A stretch of DNA of 18,660 nucleotides, taken from Terana coerulea (lineage: Eukaryota > Basidiomycota > Agaricomycetes > Polyporales > Phanerochaetaceae). The translations under genes and the position numbers were made by a program. The first letter of the stretch is position 1. Each line of letters begins with the position of its first letter. Under the pieces are notes generated by a model. That model searched no databases. It was not told the origin of the DNA and worked only from the letters and a program-made list of their open reading frames with translations. The stretch covers positions 1 through 18,660 of the forward strand of contig JAKOGH010000329.1 of the NCBI GenBank assembly GCA_024811115.1. Reading direction: 5' to 3'. Positions 10,471 through 18,660 of the stretch are shown piece by piece.

Positions 10471-11609
10471 CATAATTACACCAAATTAAATCAATTTTAT
10501 TCTTTTAAATTTGTAAGCTACATGGTCACTATCTAAGCGAACGGAAACTCTACACAACGCTATTTATGTCAAAAACACAGTAAACCTTCCAACATATACA
10601 TCACAATAGCGGCTCTGCCACAACAGATGTCAGTGGAGCACCAACCAACAATAAGACATTAGAGAACTGACCCTAGAGCCAAGGATTCATCGGGGCCTCT
10701 GGACAGGAGCTTTGCAACACCGAATTATTTCTAAATGCACACCCAGCGAGGTAAGAGCGCATACAAGGACTGAGACTGGACATACCAATATTGAATGTTT
10801 GACAGATCTGCGGAGGGGTGTTGTATTATTTTGGTCCATGGGACACGTCAGCGCTGCAGCAGGCATGTGGCATATGCCGAGAAGAATTAGATACACATAC
10901 CGAAGGGTACGGCAATCCCAGCCACCCTCGAACCCATGACCCTTCGCTCTCAGTATTAGCCGTCAACACGAGAACCGGAGCTTTGAGGTAGGCAGTACTG
11001 TGCTGAAGACTTCGGTATAGAGGCGCAGAACTGCGCATATAGTCAGTGTTCTGTAACTGGGAAGGACCAAACACGCACTAAGTTTGGCCAGTCTGCCACT
11101 CACACCGGTCAATATATCTACAGCATCAGCGAGCTGAAAGCATGATAGATAAATATAGCGTACTCAGCTTATGCTTTTCAACATGGCGAGGGGGTTAGCG
11201 GGCGGTCATTGTGGTGGAGAAAAGAGACGCGTCCAAAAGCAATACTCTTCGCGCACACAAGTCCACGCGTTTCGCACTCCGACGCCGGCCCTAAACTGAG
11301 CTCAGGCTGTAGCGGCGTTCAATACCATGTCAGCAAAATGGAACCTGGCTGCAATCTAAGCTGCTAGATTTACGCCAGTAGGGCACCTGGCTGAAATCTG
11401 AACTTTGCAAAATCTGGCTGACATCTAGCTTGCACCCAGAATGTCAACTGGATGGAAGCGGGGTGAGATCTGACCCCGACACGCGGTGGGAGACCAGATT
11501 GGGAAACGGCAATTCAGTATCGGGCTCGACAGCCGCCACAAAGCAGCCTTCACCAAACACGCCTATATTACGATAATCCGGATATTCAGGACGGCCGATC
11601 CGGATGCTC
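10471..11609. other. Intergenic DNA without a recognisable gene
   Basis: All six frames carry only short ORFs (up to about 80 codons) with no recognisable domain or intron-supported extension. The opening 60 bases are very AT-rich. On the - strand near 10925-10965 a stretch resembles the 3' half of a tRNA, but it does not fold as one. The only other structure noticed is a short local repeat at 11343-11427. Confidence 0.6.
11343..11427 (+). repeat. Three imperfect copies of a ~16 bp motif
   Basis: The motif ctggctg(c/a)(a)atct occurs at about 11343-11360, 11385-11400 and 11411-11427, with uneven spacing. It is too short and irregular to assign to a known element. It lies in otherwise featureless DNA between the transposon flank and the F-box-like fragment. 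Confidence 0.5.
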
Positions 11610-11959
11610 CTATTGCAAGATGTAGTCCGGGTCCATCGTGGAGAAATAAGGGGTAGCGCTAGCGTACCTTACATACTCCTCGCCCTCGCGAGGCGCGAGA
11701 CATTCGATAGATCGTGACGGTGGACGGACCCAAAATTTCCATGTAAAGTACTCATAAAACTCTCCTACGTTCTTGAGCACGAGGTCACGCCGAAGGAGTT
11801 CAGTGGCAAATTCTCGGAGACGGCGGTTGACGTGAGACAGACATCGGAGGACCGGGTCCCCTGGGGACTCCCGGGTGGTGGGTATTTGGAAGGCGATGCA
11901 AGCGGGTAATTGATTATCTCGATCAAAAGCTCGTTAGGGAGATCCCATATGTTTGGCAT
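11610..11959 (-). pseudogene. Short F-box-like protein, frame-broken
   Basis: The ATG at 11959 opens MPNIWDLPNELLIEII, the usual beginning of a basidiomycete F-box domain; F-box proteins bind Skp1 in SCF ubiquitin ligases. A single-base break near 11910 moves the reading to a frame giving IPTTRESPGDPVLRCLSHVN, then RRLREFATELLRRDLVLKNV and an aromatic-rich stretch (EFYEYFTWKFW). It stops at 11610 after about 116 residues. Most fungal F-box proteins have several hundred residues with leucine-rich repeats, so this is either a remnant or the first exon of a longer gene whose continuation I could not find. It is divergent from the phosphatidylserine synthase gene. Confidence 0.5.
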
Positions 11960-12183
11960 GATGTCCTGGGGCTTCGGGCGGGCTCACGGTTGGCTTGAAC
12001 GGAGTCAGGCGCTCAAAGACTCGCACAGGGCACGCTTTGGGCACGCTCAGGCCTAGGCGTTCTATTGACCCTAACCTTAAATCTGGCAATGCGTCAAGTC
12101 GCGTGCCTTGTGATTGCTGTGACCTACTCCACGTACCGTCCAAACAGCTTTTCCTTTACGCACTTATCCTTCACGAACCGACC
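11960..12183. promoter_or_regulatory. Promoter interval upstream of phosphatidylserine synthase
   Basis: These 224 bp separate the F-box-like fragment (-) from the synthase (+). The last 60 bases before the synthase ATG are pyrimidine-rich, as in many basidiomycete core promoters. The synthase frame stays open upstream to about 11995, but it contains no ATG before 12184. I see no inositol-response element of the yeast type. Confidence 0.4.
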
Positions 12184-13070
12184 ATGAGCCAACGGAAAAC
12201 AAAACAAAATGGGGCCAACGGCGCATCGTCTCCCAATGGCAAGACTGCTCTCATTGACGAGGACAAGATTGCTGCTTTGCAGCAGTACCAGGACACCGAG
12301 GGGCACTTCTCGATGGTTAGGTACATGCTATTCCTGCGTCCCTTCGGGGAAAATTTGCAACGCAATGCTGACGGCTGTACTTTGTCTGTGCGTAGGAGTT
12401 TCCGCCTGGCAGACTTAGTGACGATTATGAACGGCGTGTGCGGCTCGCTGTCCATATTCATGTCCGCCAAATATCTTTTGACGAATGACGAAGACTATCT
12501 CTGGTCTGCACTATGGTTCCCCGTCGCGGGCCTAATGTTCGACTTCTTTGACGGCAAGGTCGCCAGGTGGCGGAAGGAGAGCAGCATGCTGGGTCAGGAG
12601 ATGGACAGTCTCGCCGACTTGGTGCGTCACGCCGTTTCTCGCTTTCAGCACGGGCCAGACTAACATGCAGCTATACGTGCGCAGGTATCGTTTGGCGTTG
12701 CCCCCGCGCTGCTTGGGTTTGCCATCGGCCTTCGGACGTACCTGGACACCATTATCCTCACAGGATTCATCTGCAGCGGGCTCGCGCGCCTCGCGCGATT
12801 CAACGCCACCGTCGCCCTAGTTCCCAAAGACGCTACAGGAAAGGCCCACTACTTCGAGGGCCTCCCCATCCCTCCTCACTCGCACTGGTTTCCGTGCTCA
12901 TGTATTGGACGAAGAAGGGCTGGATCGAGGGCAAGGCGGGCATTCCGGGTGGCACCGTGACGCTCTGGGGCAAGTCCGGCGGCGATGGCGATTTGCACCT
13001 GGTGTGCGTAATTGCTGGTATGTGGGCGGCCGCGATGGTCAGCAAGACACTGCGGATCCCGAAGCTTTGA
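12184..13070 (+). CDS. CHO1: CDP-diacylglycerol-serine O-phosphatidyltransferase (phosphatidylserine synthase)
   Basis: Makes phosphatidylserine from CDP-diacylglycerol and serine in the ER membrane; in fungi this is the entry to de novo PE and PC synthesis. Exons are 12184-12320, 12396-12621 and 12685-13070; both introns have GT-AG borders. After the frame correction noted below, the product is about 249 residues. A polar N-terminus (about 1-40) precedes the conserved RSFRLADLVTIMNGVCG. The CDP-alcohol phosphotransferase signature DG-x2-AR-x8-G-x3-D-x3-D is complete, at about residues 98-120. Later blocks are FGVAPALLGF, LARLARFNATVALVPKDATG, YFEGLPIP and C-terminal SKTLRIPKL. Several hydrophobic segments fit an integral membrane enzyme. 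One base appears to be missing near 12870-12876: the EGLPIP frame differs from the SSLALVSVLMYWTKKGW frame. Because homology resumes immediately, this is more likely a sequence error than a mutation. Confidence 0.93.
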
Positions 13071-13371
13071 GTGGAAGAGACGCGCCCCGGATGTACGGAT
13101 GTATGTGGAAGAGATGTTACGCTTGCTTATGACAATGACGATACCCTCTGAACTTGGTTACACCTAGTACACGGACTTGAATATCTGTACGGAGAATATA
13201 CGCTGCTCAGTCTCTCAGTACTATAAATTTAATGGTCATTCGTAATTTCTGTATTTTTTTAATCCTCCAGCCGGCGCTTGGGCCCCCAGGCGCGACGCGA
13301 CGCGCTCGGAATGAGTTGTAAATTACTTATCTTCGACTACCACCACCACCACCTCAGTAACCTTGCCCGGC
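13071..13371. other. Intergenic region between CHO1 and NSE1
   Basis: These 301 bp hold the 3' flank of the synthase and the promoter of NSE1. The AT-rich part near 13220-13262, with ataaatttaatgg and a run of T, may serve 3' end formation. The 50 bases before the NSE1 ATG contain a CAC-repeat (caccaccaccacc, about 13341). No ORF or RNA gene is evident. Confidence 0.5.
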
Positions 13372-14519
13372 ATGGTCTCCTCCAACGAAGTGCAACGCCT
13401 CTTTCTGCAAGCCATATCCTCTCGACGTATGGTCTCGCAAAAGCTCGCTGCAAAAATATGGGAGAAATGCGTTGAGGCCGTCAAAGGCACGTCGAATCAT
13501 TATCCCTTCCGCAGAGGCGCGTTCTGACTGTATGCGGTGTTACGACCTGCAGCCGTCGACGACACGCTAGAAATACAGTATGGGGCTGATACAGATTCAT
13601 GGAACGCGTGGGTCAATAAGATCAATGCTTCCCTGAATCCCCTGGACCTTGAATTTGCGCACCTATCCGACCAGTCAACGGGCAAAGACATGTATGCCCT
13701 TGTATGTTCACTGCCTCCCATATGACCTCGGCCTACGCTGACAATTTCTCCAGGTTAACAGAAAGGGCGACGAGATAGCGCAGCTGGCCACCGAGTACAG
13801 TCCAGCAGAGATCGCGTATTTCAAGGCCATTGTGCGTACCGCTCTTCGTTTATTCGATGGATCCTGTCCGGAGAACCCCACTTATACTTTTATTCAGCTT
13901 GAGCAAATTATGCTGGCACCGAATGAATCTTACTGCGTCTCCTCACTTGCCGCTCTCAGAGAAGTGACCCATCTGAAGACTCAAATGACAAAGACTGCCG
14001 CCGAAGCAGTGCTCGGTAGCTTCGTTGCCAGAGGCTGGCTTCTTAAGAGCAAGTGAGTACCGCAGCCGTTAATTATATAAAAGTATCACTGAACAATCTG
14101 TTTGCCCGACAGGAAGGGAAGATATTCCCTGTTGACACGGACCATCCTCGAACTGCAACCGTATTTGCGCTCAACATACCCAGACGAAATCATAGAATGC
14201 ACGATTTGCTTCGAAGTAAGTCTCGTCAAATTTTGCAGCTCCATCAACTCTGCATCGCACTGTATGAAACTAATCATTGCTTTGGAACCAGGTTGTGACT
14301 TCCGGCTATGCTTGCCCCAACAAGCCATGCAACTGCCGTCTGCACGACCATTGCTACGCCACCTACCGCCGGATGAACGCCAGCTGTCCGAGCTGCAAGT
14401 CCCACTGGGGCGCCGACGGCGACGCGAGCACGATGGGCAAGGTCGGCGAGCGCGCCTTCCGCGATGGCCAGGAGAAGGGCCGCAAGACCTCGGCAGGCGA
14501 CCGCGGACGAAGAGGATGA
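13372..14519 (+). CDS. NSE1: Nse1, RING-like subunit of the Smc5/6 complex
   Basis: Nse1 pairs with Nse3 and Nse4 in the Smc5/6 complex, which acts in DNA repair and chromosome segregation. Six exons: 13372-13486, 13553-13701, 13754-13831, 13898-14052, 14113-14215 and 14292-14519. Phases all match, giving 275 residues. The first intron (13487-13552) uses a GC-AG pair, inferred because it alone joins EAVK to AVDDTLEIQYG in frame. Family blocks include SSNEVQRLFLQAI, NPLDLEFAHL, ALVNRKGDEIAQLATEYSP, GWLLKSKKGRYSLLTRTILELQPYL and a C-terminal RING-like cluster: ECTICFE, YACPNKPCNC, RLHDHCY, SCPSCKSHW. The TGA at 14517-14519 ends the frame, but the same frame continues at once as a Glu/Asp-rich, then Lys-rich, tail to 14783. 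Neighbouring frames also show acidic tracts, so the true C-terminus probably extends beyond 14519. Confidence 0.93.
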
Positions 14520-14891
14520 AGAGAAGAAGACGAAGAGGATGAGGAAGAGCCCAGCCAGCAGCCTAGCGAGCCGCAGGTGAAGAAGGAGAAAACGGGGAAG
14601 GGAAAGGGAAGAAGAAGGCCGTACAGAGCGAGGGACGAAGAGGAAATGGCGGTCGACGAGGACGACAATCAGGATAACGAGACGCCACCGCCGCGAACTC
14701 AGGGGGAAGCGCAAGAGCTCGTCGGTAGACTTTCCCATCGTCTCCTTGTTCTTCCTTGTACGGTGTTTTATGATTATTTATGAGATGAGATTATTACACG
14801 CCACTGTCCTCTAGGCTAGGCAATAATATATCTACTGTATACACACACTACTACCCACAATATCCAAACTGAGCACTCGGCCCCTGTCGAT
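14520..14891. other. Convergent 3' region of NSE1 and the AAA ATPase gene
   Basis: The first part (14520-14783) is probably a C-terminal extension of NSE1. It encodes acidic and lysine-rich residues such as DEEDEEEPSQQ in frame with the gene, beyond the TGA at 14517. From 14784 to 14891 the DNA is AT-richer non-coding 3' flank between two convergent genes, including a short acacac run near 14840. No other gene is seen. Confidence 0.5.
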
Positions 14892-17800
14892 CTACGGCGA
14901 TTTTTTACCTTGAGTACGGTGGGCACTCAAGTCTGCCATCTTCCCCTGGTGTTCGCCCTCCTCGGCTTTCTGGATGAAGCCAAACCTGCCACGACCCCAC
15001 ACCGTCTTATGCTTCTTGTCCTTCCTGCCCTCTCCGAACTCCTCGTTCCACTTGCGCAACGCGGAGAGTGTGCCAAGCGCCTCCGAAGAGGAGGGTGTGA
15101 TCTCCTGAGAGCGACGGTGAAGTTGCGCTAGTGCAGCATGCGCGGCGGACCGGCGAGAGCTGAAGGCTCCGACGCCGCTTCCGATGAGGACGACGACTCG
15201 CTACTGGGCGCTTCTGGATTCGCAGGAAAAGCAGCGTTTTCGGGAGATTCGTTGGCTTCAGAGGTGACAGTTGACTCCGTAACGCTTTCGATTTTCGTTG
15301 CTGTCTCTGGTATGTATCTCACCTGCCGCGGATGGAGCGTTCGTCTCTGTGGTCTTGGCCGACACAGAGACGTCTACTTCAGTAGCAGTATCCGGCCTTT
15401 GCTGGTGCAGGACGCCAGGGTACCTCCACACGCTCCTTCACCGCATCCAGAGCAGCCGAGACACAAAGATGCTTGAGGTCGGAGCCCGAGAAGCTCTCAG
15501 TCTTCTTCGCCAAAACGTGCAGGTCAACGTCTGGTGCCATGGGCTCGTCACGTAGCAAAATCTTGAGGATGGCTGTTTGGCAAGCGACAATTAGCGCATA
15601 TGCCCGACCAAAACTTGGCAAGCATACCTTCTCTCTCCTTCCTCACCCGGCAAGTCGACAAGCAGCCGGCGAGGTAGTCGTCGGAGAATGGCATCATCCA
15701 AGTCGAAAGGTCGGTTCGTGGCACCAATTACGACGATGTTGTCATCCTTGCTTGACTTGAGCCCGTCCATCTCCTGCATGAACTCCGTAAGCACGCCTCT
15801 GTGCGCGATGGCACCTCCGGATTCCCGCGCCGACGAACGCGCGCCGAACAGTGCGTCGATCTCGTCGATGAAGACCACACAGGGCGAGAGGCGCCGAGCA
15901 AGTGAGAACACGGACTTCACGAGCTTCTCGCCTTCTCCGACATACTGCACGACGAATAATCAGGCAAAGACGTCTTGTGCGAGGCAGGTTCCTAACTCAC
16001 CATGTCCATGACGTCCGAAGGCGAGACCGCCATCATACGGCATCCGGCTTCCTTCGCCAGGGCACGAATGACAAGCGTCTTACCTGTCCCTGGTGGGCCA
16101 AAAAGTAGACACCCGGTCATGGAGTGGTCCTTCAAGATACCGTGTTGGAAGGCAGAAGGGTGAAGGAGCGGTAGCGAAACCACAGTCCGTACAGCGTCGA
16201 TCGTTTGGTCAGGGAGATGGACTTGGTTAAATGTTGTTGATATTGAGTCTGCAGGAAAAGGTCAGCTTATGATGATATCATGCCATATTTATGACTGCTA
16301 CGCACTAGTGTTGACGATACATCCCAGCAGCCGCTGTTCATGTTGGTCGAGGTCCGGATCGCGTTTTAGGCGTTCAATGACTTCATCAACTTGCTCTTCC
16401 TCAACACGACTCTGTCCATCCTTCTCGTCCTGCTCGCCCAGGGCCGTTCGTCGACGCGGGATGAATGTTGCACCCACGACCTGCGCATATCCCCCACAGC
16501 CTTATGCGATGCCCAGGCTTCATAAACTGCATCCCACTCCACCGGAACGGGATCCAAGCTCGACTTAGACGTCGAGGGGTCTTTCGCGCTGGCAGCAATC
16601 GCTTGACCGACAGCTCGGTCGGCGATGTTCTCGGACGTTCGGACCACAGCTCGATGTTGCGTCCCCAGTCCTCCCACATCCGCCGAGCAGTGGAACCTGC
16701 CTCCAAAGCATCGTCTGCATCCAAGGCCTCGTCTAGTTTAGGCGTTAGTGGGGGCAACACGCCACCCACTGAAGCAACACCCATCCGAGTGGTGATCTCG
16801 TTTATCTCTCGTCGCCGCTCAACACGGCACGCTTTTTCGAGAATCAGAGACCGCACGCTGGGGACAACGACCGAAGTGCGGTAAAACTTTGCGTGACGCT
16901 CTTCAGGTTGGCTACTCCGTCCGGTTGCACGCCCAATGGCTTGCGAGAGGAAAGAAGGCAGACCAGAAGGAAGGCTTTCCTGCTCTCCGCCTCCTACAAC
17001 CACAACTCCTGATTCACGACCCGGGTGCTCTTCACTTTCACTGGATGTGGAAAGGCGAGGGATCTCGTCGTGAAGGTTGGGATCGCTTCCGCTCCCATCT
17101 CCGCAACCGATCCTTCAAACGTCTTTCCCTCGCTTTGTCCGCAGCCTCATCTTCATTGTATTCTGTCTTCTCGGGTTTCGGTGAAGGTGTGGAGACCGCT
17201 ATGTTGGCTCGGTTCATGAGGTAGCTTAGCAGGCCAGGAGGACCGCCGCTTGGCCCTGAAGCAGGTGATGAACTGGCTTGAGAGAATAGTTGTGGTGTTA
17301 TGCCGAACACGATAGTAGTCGGATTGTGCACAGGGAATTCTGCTTTGGCATGGGCCCTTGTCGGCGCGAACGGACTGCTGCGAGTAACGCGGATACCACG
17401 CTGCAGATGAAGGAGCGAGAGTGGGAAGTCACGGACGTAGACGATACGGGGTCTCCGGGTGGCAGGCTCCCTCCGTCTTCCGACGCAAGGGAGGGCGTAT
17501 TGATGATATCCTCAAAGAAAGACTTCAGCTTCGCTGTTGAGGTGCCTACTCTCCTTGGATGCAGCGACAACCGAGCGGCCACTCCGCGAAGACATCGGCG
17601 CAAGAACATGTAACGTCACTGAGGAGGGTGGACGGTATGGGCCATCGTCATAGTCGTCATCTTCCATCGTTACATTCGCAGGCCGTTCTGAGGGCGATGA
17701 GAAATGTAATGGGTTGCTCGGTAATTGCAACACTGACGCAGCTGCCGGCTCTCCTCAATACCCTTCGCTACTAGTTGAAGCATACCGGCTCACCTTTGCC

Positions 17801-18464
17801 AAAGTGCCCACATTCACCTGCAGCAAGCTGAACCGCGTCCAACACCACAACCTCTGCTCCAGCTCGCCTTGCGAGTTCATGCACGGTTGCATCTACGACA
17901 AAATCACCGCCTTCTATCGGACAGTACAATGCAAGCGTAGGTTCTGTCGGTGGACCTGACGGTGAGGCATACGCGGCACGGTGTTGAGTCTGAGGGTGCA
18001 ATGTAAGGTGTAAATTAGTTAGCACCTCGTTAAGGAGCTCCGGTGGCGGTAACGCAGGGTTCGTGGGAGAAGGTGAGGAACCCTCGGATGGTGACCCATC
18101 GTGAGGAGTCTCCTTCGGGACCCAGAGAATGTCTAGTCCGTTTGGTATTTCGGGCGAGGAGGGGGCTTCCGAATCCTTTGCACCCGCTTTCGGTCGCTTA
18201 GGCTTGTCGGCATCTTCTGCTGGTGGTTCTGCGGAATGCGGAGATGAGCCTGAGGCAAGTGCAGACGATTCTCTGTCTGGCTGGTCCGCTGTGGCAGGGG
18301 ATGTCGCAGATGATGAAGCCCGTTTGGAAAGCCGGGGTGCGGTGGCGCGAGCGGGATCCTTGCGAGGGTATCGGGCGACGCGCGTCGACGAGCAAGGCGC
18401 GGTGGGCAATGGACGGATGCTTGATTAACGTCCGCGACCTGCGCAACAGAAGCTGAGTCCGCAT
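14892..18464 (-). CDS. Large AAA+ ATPase with putative mitochondrial presequence
   Basis: An ATP-driven remodeller of the classical AAA clade (Msp1/katanin-like core); its substrate is unknown. The ATG at 18464 gives [20 protein letters not shown], Arg-rich without acidic residues, like a mitochondrial presequence. A long fungal N-terminal region includes [66 protein letters not shown] and [14 protein letters not shown]. The AAA core follows: Walker A GPPGTGKT (about 16077-16100), Walker [11 protein letters not shown] (about 15850-15877), [20 protein letters not shown] with the arginine fingers, and [10 protein letters not shown]. The C-terminus has [20 protein letters not shown] and [11 protein letters not shown] and stops at 14892. 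Introns: 17742-17793, 16249-16305, 15945-16000 and 15573-15627. At least ten single-base breaks (for example near 18375, 17540, 17455, 17060, 16660, 15395 and 15100) sit where homology continues. The last intron also joins out of phase by one base. Confidence 0.88.
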
Positions 18465-18660
18465 TCAAGGGGTTAACGTCGCCGCAGTCAACAGCGACAA
18501 GGTGAGAGGAAAAGGCTCGGGCTTGTTCAGAAATTGACGCGAGCGGGAATGCGAGGCTGATCGAGCGAGCGCCCGTGTTCGGACCGTATGTAATTACAGC
18601 GACTCCCTTTCTCACTCGTGTGCTGAAGAAGAGAAATTATGGTTTTAAATTACACACAAC
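18465..18660 (-). promoter_or_regulatory. 5' flank of the AAA ATPase gene
   Basis: On the - strand this 196 bp precedes the ATG at 18464. An AT-rich part (18620-18650) is followed by a short pyrimidine-rich stretch (CTCTTCTTC). The frame overlapping it (18615 downward) starts at a non-ATG codon and shows no conserved block, so it is probably untranslated leader. A more upstream start cannot be excluded because the window ends here. Confidence 0.35.

Noticed and set aside
10925..10965. tRNA-like stretch on the - strand (anticodon-arm-like part and GGGTTCGAG)
   Set aside because: It looks like the 3' half of a tRNA, but the T-arm and acceptor stem do not pair and no matching 5' half is present. 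At most a tRNA-derived remnant.
10712..11074. Overlapping ORFs of about 75-82 codons on both strands
   Set aside because: No conserved motif, no extension through introns, and similar ORFs are expected by chance in this composition.
12548..12820. Alternative-frame ORFs across the phosphatidylserine synthase gene
   Set aside because: They are Arg/Pro-rich shadows of GC-rich coding sequence; the conserved enzyme signature lies in the spliced frame instead.
15300..15321. A 22 nt GT...AG intron in the AAA ATPase gene that would restore the frame
   Set aside because: Too short for a spliceosomal intron; a one-base indel explains the frame change better.

Overview
The window looks like nuclear DNA of a mushroom-forming basidiomycete (Agaricomycetes). 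Genes are split by many 49-75 nt introns with fungal splice signals, and the recognisable proteins read like agaricomycete family members. This is judged from family resemblance and gene architecture, with no database search.

Left part (about 1-10118): a compact two-gene KDZ-type (Kyakuja-Dileera-Zisupton) DNA transposon. A seven-exon KDZ transposase of the CxC1-like class (5500-9533, +) lies head to head with a second intron-rich gene (611-5173, -). That partner belongs to a basidiomycete family I know only as companions of KDZ elements. They share a 326 bp promoter interval. Their 3' ends face arrays of ~140 bp repeats: direct copies at 1-490 and inverted copies at ~9695-10118. One 60 bp stretch (2-61) is perfectly repeated in inverted orientation at 9934-9993. 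The left end of the element lies at or beyond the window edge, and the right end is not resolved. An ~850 bp stretch inside the partner gene (about 1390-2245) is unexplained.

Middle (10119-12183): a GC-rich flank, then about 1.1 kb of lower-GC intergenic DNA without a convincing gene, a small local repeat, and a short broken F-box-like gene (11610-11959, -).

Right part (12184-18464): three host genes. They are phosphatidylserine synthase (12184-13070, +; phospholipid synthesis in the ER), the Smc5/6 subunit Nse1 (13372-14519 or further, +; DNA repair) and a long AAA+ ATPase with a mitochondrial-type N-terminus (14892-18464, -). The last two converge. The three show no obvious functional link.

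A caveat covers the whole window: single-base reading-frame breaks occur every few hundred bases in both the transposon genes and the conserved host genes. Unpolished-assembly indels are therefore the simplest explanation, and none of these genes should be called dead from this sequence alone. I give spliced gene spans and note the breaks.
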